Shown here: positions 43,175-51,853 of the stretch, piece by piece
Numbering within the stretch: the stretch's first letter is position 1
Layout: each line of letters begins with the position of its first letter
From: Nitrospira_D sp019636945
GTDB lineage: Bacteria > Nitrospirota > Nitrospiria > Nitrospirales > Nitrospiraceae
NCBI RefSeq assembly: GCF_047338595.1
Contig: NZ_JBLFBO010000005.1
Location: 164,828 to 228,827 of the forward strand
DNA length: 64,000 nucleotides
Direction: 5' to 3'
Notes under the pieces: generated by a model
What the model saw: the letters and a program-made list of their open reading frames with translations, nothing else
What the model was told of the DNA's origin: nothing
The model's database searches: none
Translations under genes and position numbers: made by a program

Positions 43175-44161
43175 ATGATGAGGGGAACAGGGGGCAGCAC
43201 ACGGGGTTGGGCAAGTCGGACCCTGATCTCAATCGGTGTCCTTGTGGTTATGTCCAATATCGCCTGGGGGTTGGATACGCAGGACATCACGGTTGACTGG
43301 ACCGAAGCCGGCAAGAAGCTTGCCGCTGAGCGAGTCGCGAATTGGAAGACGAAGGCCGAAATGGTGATGGTCCCAGCGGGAGAGTTTCTGATGGGCAGCG
43401 ATAAGAAGACGGATCGACTTGCCTATCGGAGTGAGATTCCTCAGCGGCGTGTCTACCTTGATGCCTTCGAGATCGGCAAGTACGAAGTGACAGCGCTCGA
43501 ATATCTGAAGTTTGTATTGGCCACCAACCGATCTCCCCAACTCGATTGGCGCTATGATGGAGGCAACTTCCAAGAGTCGATGGCCCACCATCCGATCATG
43601 CATGTCACGTGGCATGACGCCGACAACTACTGTAAGTGGGCAGGCCAGCGGTTGCCGACAGAAGCGGAATGGGAGAAGGCGGCGCGCGGGGTAGATGGTC
43701 GGCTTTTCCCATGGGGTCAGGAGTATGCGGGACCGACGCGGGCCAATTTCGGACGGACGGGTCTTTCAGGGCCTGTCCGCGATCGTCCTGAGCGATTGCT
43801 ACTCTACCCCCCGATTATCTCGGTCGATAAGTATGAGAATGCAGTCAGTCCCTATGGGCTCTCTCAGACGATCGGTAACGTCGCAGAGTGGGTGTCCGAC
43901 TGGTACGATCAGGACTACTACAAGAAAGCGCCGGATCGAAATCCACAAGGGCCGGAAACTGGAACACAAAAAGCATTTCGTGGCGGCGGTTGGATGGACA
44001 GCACCACAACGATGAGAGTCGCAATGAGGAACGGGACCGATCCGAACACGAAGATCAATTGGTTGGGATTTCGTTGTGCGAAGTCGGTGTCCGGCGATCA
44101 GTCATCGAATAAAGTTTCTCACATGGCAGATGAGTCGTTGACCTTCGAGGCGAGGCGCTGA
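43175..44161 (+). CDS. Exported SUMF1/FGE-fold protein B
   Basis: 328 residues, starting after GGGAGGGG (43166-43173). A signal peptide ends at about WGLDT. A 30-residue leader (VDWTEAGKKLAAERV) is followed by the SUMF1 domain (VPAGEFLMGSDKK to LGFRCAKS). The catalytic cysteine pair is absent here too (FRGGGWMDSTTTMRVAMRN). It is closest to the gene at 54271-55182, with which it shares GGNFQE-x-M-x2-HP and a long FGRTGLSGPVRDRPERLLL block. Both genes therefore derive from one duplication. Its function is unknown. Confidence 0.8.
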   Translation: MMRGTGGSTRGWASRTLISIGVLVVMSNIAWGLDTQDITVDWTEAGKKLAAERVANWKTKAEMVMVPAGEFLMGSDKKTDRLAYRSEIPQRRVYLDAFEIGKYEVTALEYLKFVLATNRSPQLDWRYDGGNFQESMAHHPIMHVTWHDADNYCKWAGQRLPTEAEWEKAARGVDGRLFPWGQEYAGPTRANFGRTGLSGPVRDRPERLLLYPPIISVDKYENAVSPYGLSQTIGNVAEWVSDWYDQDYYKKAPDRNPQGPETGTQKAFRGGGWMDSTTTMRVAMRNGTDPNTKINWLGFRCAKSVSGDQSSNKVSHMADESLTFEARR

Positions 44162-44189
44162 CCGATCATACCACGCGGTGCGTGATCGG
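44162..44189. other. Hairpin after SUMF1 gene B
   Basis: CCGAT at 44162 pairs with ATCGG at 44185, and CACGC-GGT-GCGTG forms an inner stem. No T-run follows, so it is a possible transcript-end or processing hairpin, not a clear terminator. Confidence 0.4.
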
Positions 44190-44258
44190 GTCTGCTTCTG
44201 TTCGGCGAGCAATTCTATAGGATGGTAGTTCATTGAGCGAGTAGGGGTAGGAGTGTCT

Positions 44259-44921
44259 ATGTTACGCACGGGATTCGATTCGTACATCATGTGCCTTGCA
44301 GCGACCAGTCGGCGTCCGGCAGCCATTGTGCTCGCGGTCCTGCTTCAGGCAGGCGTACCGCATCTAAGTGAGGGAGCGCCGGGAGGCAAGACAGAGGTAT
44401 TGCCCGTGGAAAAAGCTGCGCCCGCTGCAGTGGTCATCGAGGCTGCCGGGACTGAGCAAGAGTTGAGGCGCCAGATGAGAACAAAGACCGGTGTGTCGGA
44501 ATTGGAAAATGGTGCAATTCGGTTCTCGCAGGCACCAACGGGAAGTTATGGGTTCATTGCTCCCAAGCAGCTTGGAATGGCATTGGTGACGCAGAGTCCG
44601 GATTTAATGTTGGAGCGGATGTCTTCCTCGTCTGGATCCTATGAAATTCATAAGCTCGCCGATGGGAGCGGACTCCTGGTTGGTTTTGTGGGAAACGAGA
44701 CTGTTCCCCAGATCAGGGCGGGCGAACGTCCGAAAAGCGTACGACTGTCGCTGTATTCAAATCCTTCCGATAACGCCACGATTATTGCCGCAGTTCCGCT
44801 CATCAAGCTCATGGTGGACCAAATGCCGCGCCAGAGTGAGTCTCACAAACGAGATGGACCCGTTGTACTCGATATGGATTTGCAAGGCACCGCCAACAGA
44901 AAATCACCCGTCGCGAAGTAG
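44259..44921 (+). CDS. Exported protein of unknown function
   Basis: About 220 residues from ATG 44259 (TAGGAG at 44248-44253). A signal peptide covers roughly residues 15-40 (AAIVLAVLLQAGVPHLSEG), followed by a low-complexity acidic/alanine segment and a beta-rich domain (AIRFSQAPTGSYGFIAPKQ, EIHKLADGSGLLVGFVGNE, KSVRLSLYSNPSDN). No family is recognised. It ends module 1 of the oxidase cluster, 234 bases before oxidase 2. Confidence 0.5.
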   Translation: MLRTGFDSYIMCLAATSRRPAAIVLAVLLQAGVPHLSEGAPGGKTEVLPVEKAAPAAVVIEAAGTEQELRRQMRTKTGVSELENGAIRFSQAPTGSYGFIAPKQLGMALVTQSPDLMLERMSSSSGSYEIHKLADGSGLLVGFVGNETVPQIRAGERPKSVRLSLYSNPSDNATIIAAVPLIKLMVDQMPRQSESHKRDGPVVLDMDLQGTANRKSPVAK

Positions 44922-44955
44922 CCACTGGAGTTGCGCGATGGTCGCGATGAAAGCC

Positions 44956-44984
44956 TTGACACTGCAGGTGAAGTTAAGTATGGT
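44956..44984 (+). promoter_or_regulatory. Candidate promoter of oxidase 2
   Basis: TTGACA (44956-44961), a 17-base spacer and TATGGT (44979-44984, four of six consensus positions). It lies in the spacer after the preceding stop, about 170 bases before the oxidase 2 start, so a leader of some length is expected. Confidence 0.5.
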
Positions 44985-45155
44985 GCAGTCCTCAGTTTTT
45001 CGTTTATTGATGTCAATTTCAGATGTAACTCATCAGTGAGGTTTGCAGCCTAATCAAAGAGTCTTCATTGAATTCCCCAAAATAATCAAGAGAAAGGGTG
45101 GGTTGCTTCGGTAGCCGCCACGACTCACTATTCAACTTAGCAAGGAGGTCGGTCC

Positions 45156-48100
45156 ATGCTTTGTTTCGGTTCACCTTACAATAGACTCTTGCGCTCGCTC
45201 GCTGGTATCGCACTTCTCGTGATGCCGGCAGTGACGAATGCCGAGAGCTCTTCGCATGTCGCGATGAATCATCAGCTGCCGGCTTGGGCTGAACAGCTCA
45301 AGGGGCAGACGATTGTTGAAGATGCGATGTCTGGCCGCGCAGATCGATCTGCAAAGGTTGAACAGCAGCACCAGCGCATCATGGATCATATGTCCAAGGA
45401 TCCGCAGGTGCAGGCGGTGAATACCGGCATGTACAACACGTCCGCGATGATGCACCAGTACGGAGCTGGCGGGCAGGATCTGCTGCTCATGTCTGATCCT
45501 CGGGTAGAACCAGTGGCTGCGACTGGAGGCGGGAAGTGTCCGGCTACTGCGCCAGTGAAACAGTATAATGTTTCCGCGATAAACGTCGAGATCACACTCA
45601 ATCAGTGGCTCGATTTTTATCCCGGCTACATGTATGCGTTGGACGAAGATATCGACAAGGTGAGGGCTGAGGAAACAAAGAACAAGGAAGCACGGGACAA
45701 AGAAGGGTTTGATCCAGGGGCGGTAATCCCCGGTGTGCAAGCGCAGTGGATCCAGCCCTTGACGATCCGTGCGAATCAGGGCGATTGTGTGAAGATTAAG
45801 CTGAGCAATAAGTTGGAGGGTGGCGAGGAAGTCAGTCTCCATATCCACGGTTCGTCGATGGTTGTGAGTAAGACAGGAGCGGCGGCCACCACGAGTAACG
45901 CTGATGCCATCGCTGCCAAGGACAAGCCGGTGGATTTGGAATGGTACATCCACCCTGATCTGCAGGAGGGCGTTCGTCAGTTTCATACATATAGCAACGA
46001 TCGTGAATTGACGGTTATGGGCATGTTCGGTTCTTTTGTCGTGGAACCCAAAGGCTCCACCTACTGGGAACCGCTCGGAACTGGAGATGCGACTCCGGCC
46101 ACCAGTGGCTGGCAGGTTATGATCAAGAACGGAACCGGTCCTGACTTCCGTGAATTCGTGTTGTATTACCACGAAGTCGGCGACGAAGCCTTCCGCCCGC
46201 TCAACAAGAAAGGCGATTTCTTGCCGCAACGTGATCCGTTGACGGATACGTACCGTCCAGGTGGCCGCGCGATCAACTATCGAAGCGAGCCGTTCGGTAT
46301 CAACAACATGCACTTACAGCATGAATACTTCGGGTTTGAGGACGAGTCTATGGGGTATAGTTCCTATACCTTCGGCGACCCCTCTCCAACGATCCCTCGC
46401 TCCTACATCGGTGACCCGGCGAAGTTCCGTCTGGTTCACGGTGGGTCTGAAGTGTTTCATAGTCACCATCCGCATGGTGGATCCATTCGATGGCCACGGA
46501 GCCCGCGAGCCATTGATGACATGAATCTCTGGGCCACGGCGATGAATGGTCCGGTCAAGTATCCGGTCATCCGCGCCAAGACCGACCGCGTCGATGTGGA
46601 AGTTGTCGGTCCGTCCGAAGCCTTGGACCTGGAGACAGAGTGCGGATCCGGTCTTTGCCAACAGTTGGCCGGTGATTTCCTGTTCCATTGCCACGTGGCG
46701 CATCATTACGTTTCCGGTATGTGGGGATACTGGCGTGTCTACAACACCATTCAGCAGGGCGAGATGCGGAACGATGTGATGCCGGATTTGCGCGAACTGC
46801 CGGATCGCAAAGGCCGTATCAAAACACCGATTTCATCGGACAAACTCGTCGGTCAAACGGTTGATTGGTTCGGTACTCAGTTCAAGATCATCGAGAAGGG
46901 GAAGAGTAATTGGAAGGGCAATCCCGCCACGATTACGATCAAGGATTGGGTGGCGATGCAGTTGCCGCCGGCCGGGAAGCCTGGCCATAAGGAAGACGAG
47001 AAGGGGCAGATTGTCTCCTATGATGCGACGGTGTTGGATTGGGCTTGGGAAGGCAATCGTGCGATGAGCGAAAAGGAAAGTACGATTGTAAATCCTAAGT
47101 ATGTCTCAAGCCATCCGGGTAAGCGGCATCCCATCATGTTTGAGCCGTTGACAGGGAAGGTGGCGTGGCCCCATCTCACCCCGCACTTTGGAAAACGGGT
47201 CATGTTTTCCCCGAATCACGTCGGGGCACCATGGTTGGAGATGATCCGTCGTGACGACAACGGCGAGGAGAGTCTCGATCAAGCCAAGCCCGGCGAGCAA
47301 GGGAATTGGAGCCTCTGTCCGGTGAATGCCGGGAGGAAGAGTTACAATGTTCATTTCATCAAGGTGCCGATCAAGATTGCCAAGGCGCAAGGGAACGAAC
47401 CGGCCGTCATTGATCAGAACGGTTTGATCTACGTCTTGCACGAAGAGGAAGCTGCGGTTCGTGCCAACGACGATCTCAAGTATCCGTTGGTCGTACGAGG
47501 GAACATTTATGACTGCGTGGATTGGACGCTGACAAGTGAGTGGGATGACGATGATTATACGAATTTCCAGGCGTCAAAAATTAACACGCATTGGCACTTC
47601 CTCCAGTTTGATAATCAAGCGTCGGACGGTGTGATCACGGGCTTCTCCTATGAACAGTCCGTTCGTCCGTTCACGATGCTTGAGAAAAAGAATCCGAAGG
47701 GGCTTCCCGCGCCGATGAATACGGTGTTGACCTCGGCTGTGAAGAAGGGCGCGAAAACAATCTCGGTGAAGAATGCCAAACAATATCACGTCGGAACCTT
47801 GATCATGGTCGGCGCCGATAATGTGAAGGGGAACGAGATTGCACGTATCATAGCTATCAAAGGCGATCAGCTTACGTTGTCCAAGGGGTTAAAGAGCGAT
47901 CACCCCGCCAGGGACATTGTGACGGTTGAGTTTGTTCGTCAGCGTTTCTGGGTGGATGCGGATGTGGGGACGGTGTTCTGGCATGACCACGCGTTCGGGG
48001 CGACGACCTGGCCACATGGCGGGTTCGGGACCTTTATCGCAGAGCCTGTCGGGTCAACCTATCATGATCCTGCGACAGGAAGAGAGATCCGCAGTGGCCC

Positions 48101-49988
48101 TATTGCGGATATTCACACAAACGAACCTGTTGGCCATGGAGTGAACAACAGCTTCCGTGAGTTGATGGTTCAGGTCCACGATACGGTACCGCACACCGTC
48201 AATATCGTCACGGCAGGGAATCCTCCGGGGCAACCAATCGAGGTCGCCTTGGAAGCAGGTAAGACGGTCTCGTTTGTGATGCCGGAAAAGATTTACATGA
48301 CGCCGATGCCCTTCTTGAACGGGGGTACGCATACAACCGGCAGTGGTTTGAACTTCCGTGCCGGTCCAATCGCGCAACGGTTGGCGACCAACCCGGATGT
48401 TTCGCAAATCTTCAACAGCCAGATCCATGGAGATCCCTACACGCCGCTTCTCAGGGCGTATACCGGCGACACCATGGTATTTCGACTGTTGCATACCTTG
48501 ATGAACGAGACGATGACCTGGACTTTGTCAGGCCATACGTTTTGGACCGAGCGGTATGCACCAGATGCAAACCGGAAGAACTCAATTCACGTGGGTATTG
48601 CTGAGCGCTATGATCTCGTAGTGCCGGAAGCCGGTGGTCCTCGTCATCAGGCAGGGGACTACATCCACTTTAACGGTAGATCATCAAAGCTCTCCGAAGG
48701 CGGATGGGGGATCGTGCGGGTGTATGATCAGGAACGTCCTGATCTGAAGAAATTGCCTGCCGGTTTCTCAAATAAAGGTGAGATTCCAAAGGCCTTGCCG
48801 GTATGTCCAGCTGATGCACCGGTAAAGAGTTTCAATGTGGTTGCCTTGGATTACCCGTCGATGACGTTCAATCCTAAAGCACCTGAGGCGATTGAAGTAG
48901 ACTTTGAGCGAAAAATACAAATCTCTAATCCAGAGGCGAAGATTTATGCACTGGAGGATGATTTGGCTAAGGTGGCAGGAAACTACAAACCGATGCCGCT
49001 CACGCTTCGAGTCAATGTTGGTGACTGTGTGAAGGTGAATCTTAAAAACAAAATGAAGGCGAGTAAGGCTTCATTCTCCGCGATTGGTCTCGCGTTTGAT
49101 CCAAAGGATTCATTAGGAGCCAATGTCGGGAACAATTCCGGCGATCAAACAATTGCACCCGGTGGTGAACGTCAGTACACGTACTACGCGGATCCATTCA
49201 ACGGCGAAACCACGTCCCTCGTGTGGGACTGGGGCAACGTCATGACGAATCCACGCAATGGCTTGTTTGGTGCGATCGTGGTTGGTCCGAAGGGATCGAA
49301 ATACCGTGATCCAAGAACGGGCGTCGATCTGACTAACCGAAACGCCTGGGCAGCCGACGTGATCGTGGACAGGTCCGTTCCTGGGAATGAAATGCGAGCG
49401 AACTATCGCGACGTCGCACTGTTTTTCCAGGACGAGGATAACATCATCGGTACGAGCTTCATGCCGTATGTGCAGAACGTTGCCGGGTTGACCGGTATCA
49501 ACTACCGGTCTGAGCCGTATCTCTATCGGCAAGACCAGGGCTGTTCATTGGGTAAGATGTTTCAGCCATGCAAAGCGGATAAGCCTGAAGATCCGGGTAC
49601 ACCGATCATCGAGTCGCATGCCGGTGATCCAGTGCGTATTCATGTCATCGGGGCAAACAATGAGCAGAATGGCATGTTCAGCGTTGAAAAGCATGAATGG
49701 CCGATTGAACCATTTATGCGCGGCGCAGACCAGATCAGTGTTGTGGAATTCTCCGGCTCCGAGGTGCTCGATGCCTTCATTCCTTCGGCTGGAGGGCCAT
49801 ATCGATTGGCTGGCGACTATGTGTATAGCAACCAGCGGCTACCCTATTCTCAGTCCGGGCAATGGGGATTCCTGAGGGTCTTGCCGAACGGCGACAGCAG
49901 GATTCAGTCGTTAAACGGAAGTGGAGTTGGGTCAAAGCATGCCGAGGCGAATCATGAGCCAAAGGTACTTCCGACGGCGATAAAATAG
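45156..49988 (+). CDS. Giant exported multicopper oxidase 2
   Basis: 1610 residues, ATG 45156 after AAGGAGG (45142-45148). Signal peptide MLCFGSPYN...VTNAE. It has the same three-unit plan as oxidase 1, and they align along their full length. Copper motifs: HIHG in unit 1 (His about 229 and 231), HGG-x4-HSHHPHGG (428-441), HCHVAHHYVSGM (511-522), HWHFLQF (812) and WHDHAFG (942-948). It is the only one of the three with an intact HxHG-type motif in unit 1. It may therefore be the most complete catalyst, or carry an extra copper site. Substrate unknown; a MofA-type Mn(II) oxidase role is a hypothesis. Confidence 0.8.
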   Translation: MLCFGSPYNRLLRSLAGIALLVMPAVTNAESSSHVAMNHQLPAWAEQLKGQTIVEDAMSGRADRSAKVEQQHQRIMDHMSKDPQVQAVNTGMYNTSAMMHQYGAGGQDLLLMSDPRVEPVAATGGGKCPATAPVKQYNVSAINVEITLNQWLDFYPGYMYALDEDIDKVRAEETKNKEARDKEGFDPGAVIPGVQAQWIQPLTIRANQGDCVKIKLSNKLEGGEEVSLHIHGSSMVVSKTGAAATTSNADAIAAKDKPVDLEWYIHPDLQEGVRQFHTYSNDRELTVMGMFGSFVVEPKGSTYWEPLGTGDATPATSGWQVMIKNGTGPDFREFVLYYHEVGDEAFRPLNKKGDFLPQRDPLTDTYRPGGRAINYRSEPFGINNMHLQHEYFGFEDESMGYSSYTFGDPSPTIPRSYIGDPAKFRLVHGGSEVFHSHHPHGGSIRWPRSPRAIDDMNLWATAMNGPVKYPVIRAKTDRVDVEVVGPSEALDLETECGSGLCQQLAGDFLFHCHVAHHYVSGMWGYWRVYNTIQQGEMRNDVMPDLRELPDRKGRIKTPISSDKLVGQTVDWFGTQFKIIEKGKSNWKGNPATITIKDWVAMQLPPAGKPGHKEDEKGQIVSYDATVLDWAWEGNRAMSEKESTIVNPKYVSSHPGKRHPIMFEPLTGKVAWPHLTPHFGKRVMFSPNHVGAPWLEMIRRDDNGEESLDQAKPGEQGNWSLCPVNAGRKSYNVHFIKVPIKIAKAQGNEPAVIDQNGLIYVLHEEEAAVRANDDLKYPLVVRGNIYDCVDWTLTSEWDDDDYTNFQASKINTHWHFLQFDNQASDGVITGFSYEQSVRPFTMLEKKNPKGLPAPMNTVLTSAVKKGAKTISVKNAKQYHVGTLIMVGADNVKGNEIARIIAIKGDQLTLSKGLKSDHPARDIVTVEFVRQRFWVDADVGTVFWHDHAFGATTWPHGGFGTFIAEPVGSTYHDPATGREIRSGPIADIHTNEPVGHGVNNSFRELMVQVHDTVPHTVNIVTAGNPPGQPIEVALEAGKTVSFVMPEKIYMTPMPFLNGGTHTTGSGLNFRAGPIAQRLATNPDVSQIFNSQIHGDPYTPLLRAYTGDTMVFRLLHTLMNETMTWTLSGHTFWTERYAPDANRKNSIHVGIAERYDLVVPEAGGPRHQAGDYIHFNGRSSKLSEGGWGIVRVYDQERPDLKKLPAGFSNKGEIPKALPVCPADAPVKSFNVVALDYPSMTFNPKAPEAIEVDFERKIQISNPEAKIYALEDDLAKVAGNYKPMPLTLRVNVGDCVKVNLKNKMKASKASFSAIGLAFDPKDSLGANVGNNSGDQTIAPGGERQYTYYADPFNGETTSLVWDWGNVMTNPRNGLFGAIVVGPKGSKYRDPRTGVDLTNRNAWAADVIVDRSVPGNEMRANYRDVALFFQDEDNIIGTSFMPYVQNVAGLTGINYRSEPYLYRQDQGCSLGKMFQPCKADKPEDPGTPIIESHAGDPVRIHVIGANNEQNGMFSVEKHEWPIEPFMRGADQISVVEFSGSEVLDAFIPSAGGPYRLAGDYVYSNQRLPYSQSGQWGFLRVLPNGDSRIQSLNGSGVGSKHAEANHEPKVLPTAIK

Positions 49989-50015
49989 AACGATTCGCAC
50001 ATCGGTTTCGGAACG

Positions 50016-50053
50016 AGGGGAGCCGTGCTATGAGCACGGCTCCCCTGTTTTTT
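50016..50053 (+). terminator. Rho-independent terminator after oxidase 2
   Basis: A 14-base stem AGGGGAGCCGTGCT (50016-50029), loop ATG, and AGCACGGCTCCCCT (50033-50046), followed by a G and a run of six T. It has the same placement as the terminator behind oxidase 1. Confidence 0.92.
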
Positions 50054-50096
50054 GTGCTCATCCTCGTAGTGCGCTGATATTGTGTGGGACAATCGG

Positions 50097-50102
50097 TATA
50101 AT
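50097..50102 (+). promoter_or_regulatory. Possible -10 box for cupredoxin 2
   Basis: TATAAT at 50097-50102 lies between the oxidase terminator and the next gene. No good -35 box is visible at 16-18 bases upstream, so an activator-dependent promoter would be needed. Confidence 0.3.
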
Positions 50103-50295
50103 AAAGTGACTATTTCGGAGAAACGATTCCGTACTCACTCAAACGATCGGTTCGGCCGTCGAAGAGGATTTGTAAGGCTGGCGATAGTGGACTGTACGTC
50201 TACTCGGTACGATATCAGCCACATGAAGGGATTCAGCATCGGATTGGTGATTTAAGGTTTAGATTCGACTAGTTACCGACTAGAAGGAGAGAGAG

Positions 50296-51219
50296 TTGGG
50301 CACAAGACGCGTAATCATCGCCTTTGGCTGGGGAATCTTCACGCTGTTGCTGGGACTTGGCTCTGTGTATTCTTATGATGTGATAGAGGTGGAGCATGGG
50401 GGTACAATTGAAGGTACGATTACCCTCGATGGAGTGGTACCGGAACCAAAGGGGTTCAATCTCATTACCTTCCCAGACCCAATGTATTGTGGGCGTATTT
50501 CCAATGGGCGTGGATGGCGCTTGCTTCATGATTTTGTCGTCAGCCGTCAGGGAGGATTGAAAGACGCCATTGTGTTGCTCGAAGGGATTGAAACCGGAAA
50601 GCCCTTTGACCTATCGGTTCCGTTGATAGAAGCGCGGGACTGCATGTTTCAGCCGTTTATGACGATTGTTCGAAATGGGCATGCGGTGGAAGTAATCAAT
50701 ATGGACCCCGTCATGCATGATATTCAGGGCTATGAGACGTCGCCTGAGGCTGGTGCGCGTGTATTATTCAATACGCCTCTCATCATGAACCATCAGCATC
50801 ATCGAGGCGATCTGCACGCCATGCATAATCATGCGCCCGGTAAGTCCTTGATCGGACCGATCTATCTGAACAAGGGTCGACGGACGTTCTACATGCAGTG
50901 TGGCTTTCATGCCTACATGGAAAGCTGGGCGATGGCTGTGAACAATCCCTACTATGCTGTCACCGATGCGGATGGAAAGTTTGTGATTGACGGTATTCCG
51001 CCTGGTACGTATCAGTTGGTGGTGTGGCACCCACAGACTGGGCCGGGCACGACTAAATCTGTTATTGTTCAACCGGATGGGAAAGTCGTTGAGAGACTTT
51101 CTTTGCCGGCTCCGAAAGGAAATCGAACTCCGTATAAAGTGATGGACAATCCCCGGTTTGGTCTTCAGTCTCTTGGGTATACCATCGATATCCGACCGTT
51201 GGTTGAAAATCAGCAATAG
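50296..51219 (+). CDS. Exported amicyanin-like cupredoxin with C-terminal Ig-like/CarboxypepD-reg-like domain 2
   Basis: 307 residues from a TTG start preceded by GAAGGAGA (50283-50290). Signal peptide IIAFGWGIFTLLLGLGSVYS. The fold and ligands match the gene at 41214: His about 141 (MHDIQ), Cys 202, His 205, Met 208 in MQCGFHAYM. The N-terminal GGTIEGTITLDGVVPEPKGF and C-terminal FVIDGIPPGTYQLVVWH show it is a full paralogue. It is separated from oxidase 2 by a terminator and 240 bases, so it can be regulated independently. Its likely role is as an electron carrier. Confidence 0.7.
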   Translation: MGTRRVIIAFGWGIFTLLLGLGSVYSYDVIEVEHGGTIEGTITLDGVVPEPKGFNLITFPDPMYCGRISNGRGWRLLHDFVVSRQGGLKDAIVLLEGIETGKPFDLSVPLIEARDCMFQPFMTIVRNGHAVEVINMDPVMHDIQGYETSPEAGARVLFNTPLIMNHQHHRGDLHAMHNHAPGKSLIGPIYLNKGRRTFYMQCGFHAYMESWAMAVNNPYYAVTDADGKFVIDGIPPGTYQLVVWHPQTGPGTTKSVIVQPDGKVVERLSLPAPKGNRTPYKVMDNPRFGLQSLGYTIDIRPLVENQQ

Positions 51220-51231
51220 CCATAGGTGTGT

Positions 51232-51837
51232 ATGCATGCGGCAAGGAGCGCCGGTCGGTTGGTGCTCTCTTTCCTTCTCTATGTTGTGATGACCTCGATC
51301 GGGGAGGCTGGCGATACGCTGCCTTTTGAGCCGGAATTTTCCGGTAGCCTTGTGAAACGACTGAACGGCAAGACATACCAAGCCCAGGTATTCGGGAAGG
51401 GGGATCGGCTTAGGCTGGAATATAAATACGCCGTTCGAACTGAGCTAGGCTTTTCAGCGCTTGAAATTATCCGAATGGATCTCGGGGAGCGATGGTATGT
51501 CCTGCCTCAACAGAAGTACCTCCTGGTCTTGCCTGTCACGGACGACGTCCCATCGATACGCCAGGAGCTAGTGGGGGAGACGAGTAGAAATCCTGTCGGT
51601 GATGCGATCGTAGCCGGTCGTGCCGCGCGATTGTTCGACGTCCACGCAGAACGGGATGGAGTATCTGAGCGATTCTATCAGTGGGTTGATGTGGAGGCCG
51701 GTGTCGTGCTCAAGTTAGTCAGCCAGGATCGAGATTGGTCATTTGAGTATGAACGAATCAGGATATCGCCGCAGCCGTATCTGTATTTCGAGCAGCCGCC
51801 AGGGTATCGAAAACGCCGAAGCGAGACGATCCAATGA
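51232..51837 (+). CDS. Exported LolA-like/DUF4412-like protein 1
   Basis: About 201 residues from ATG 51232; GTG 51226 is an alternative start. A signal peptide is followed by a mostly beta sheet domain (FSGSLVKRLNGKTYQAQVFGKGDRLRLEY...RMDLGERWYVLP) and a WVDVEAGVVLKL strand. It resembles the LolA-like outer-membrane lipoprotein-sorting fold, also found in unrelated exported proteins. A paralogue lies at 55216-55806. Context only suggests a chaperone or carrier in the oxidase system. Confidence 0.55.
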   Translation: MHAARSAGRLVLSFLLYVVMTSIGEAGDTLPFEPEFSGSLVKRLNGKTYQAQVFGKGDRLRLEYKYAVRTELGFSALEIIRMDLGERWYVLPQQKYLLVLPVTDDVPSIRQELVGETSRNPVGDAIVAGRAARLFDVHAERDGVSERFYQWVDVEAGVVLKLVSQDRDWSFEYERIRISPQPYLYFEQPPGYRKRRSETIQ

Positions 51838-51853
51838 TAGGAGAGATAGCACA

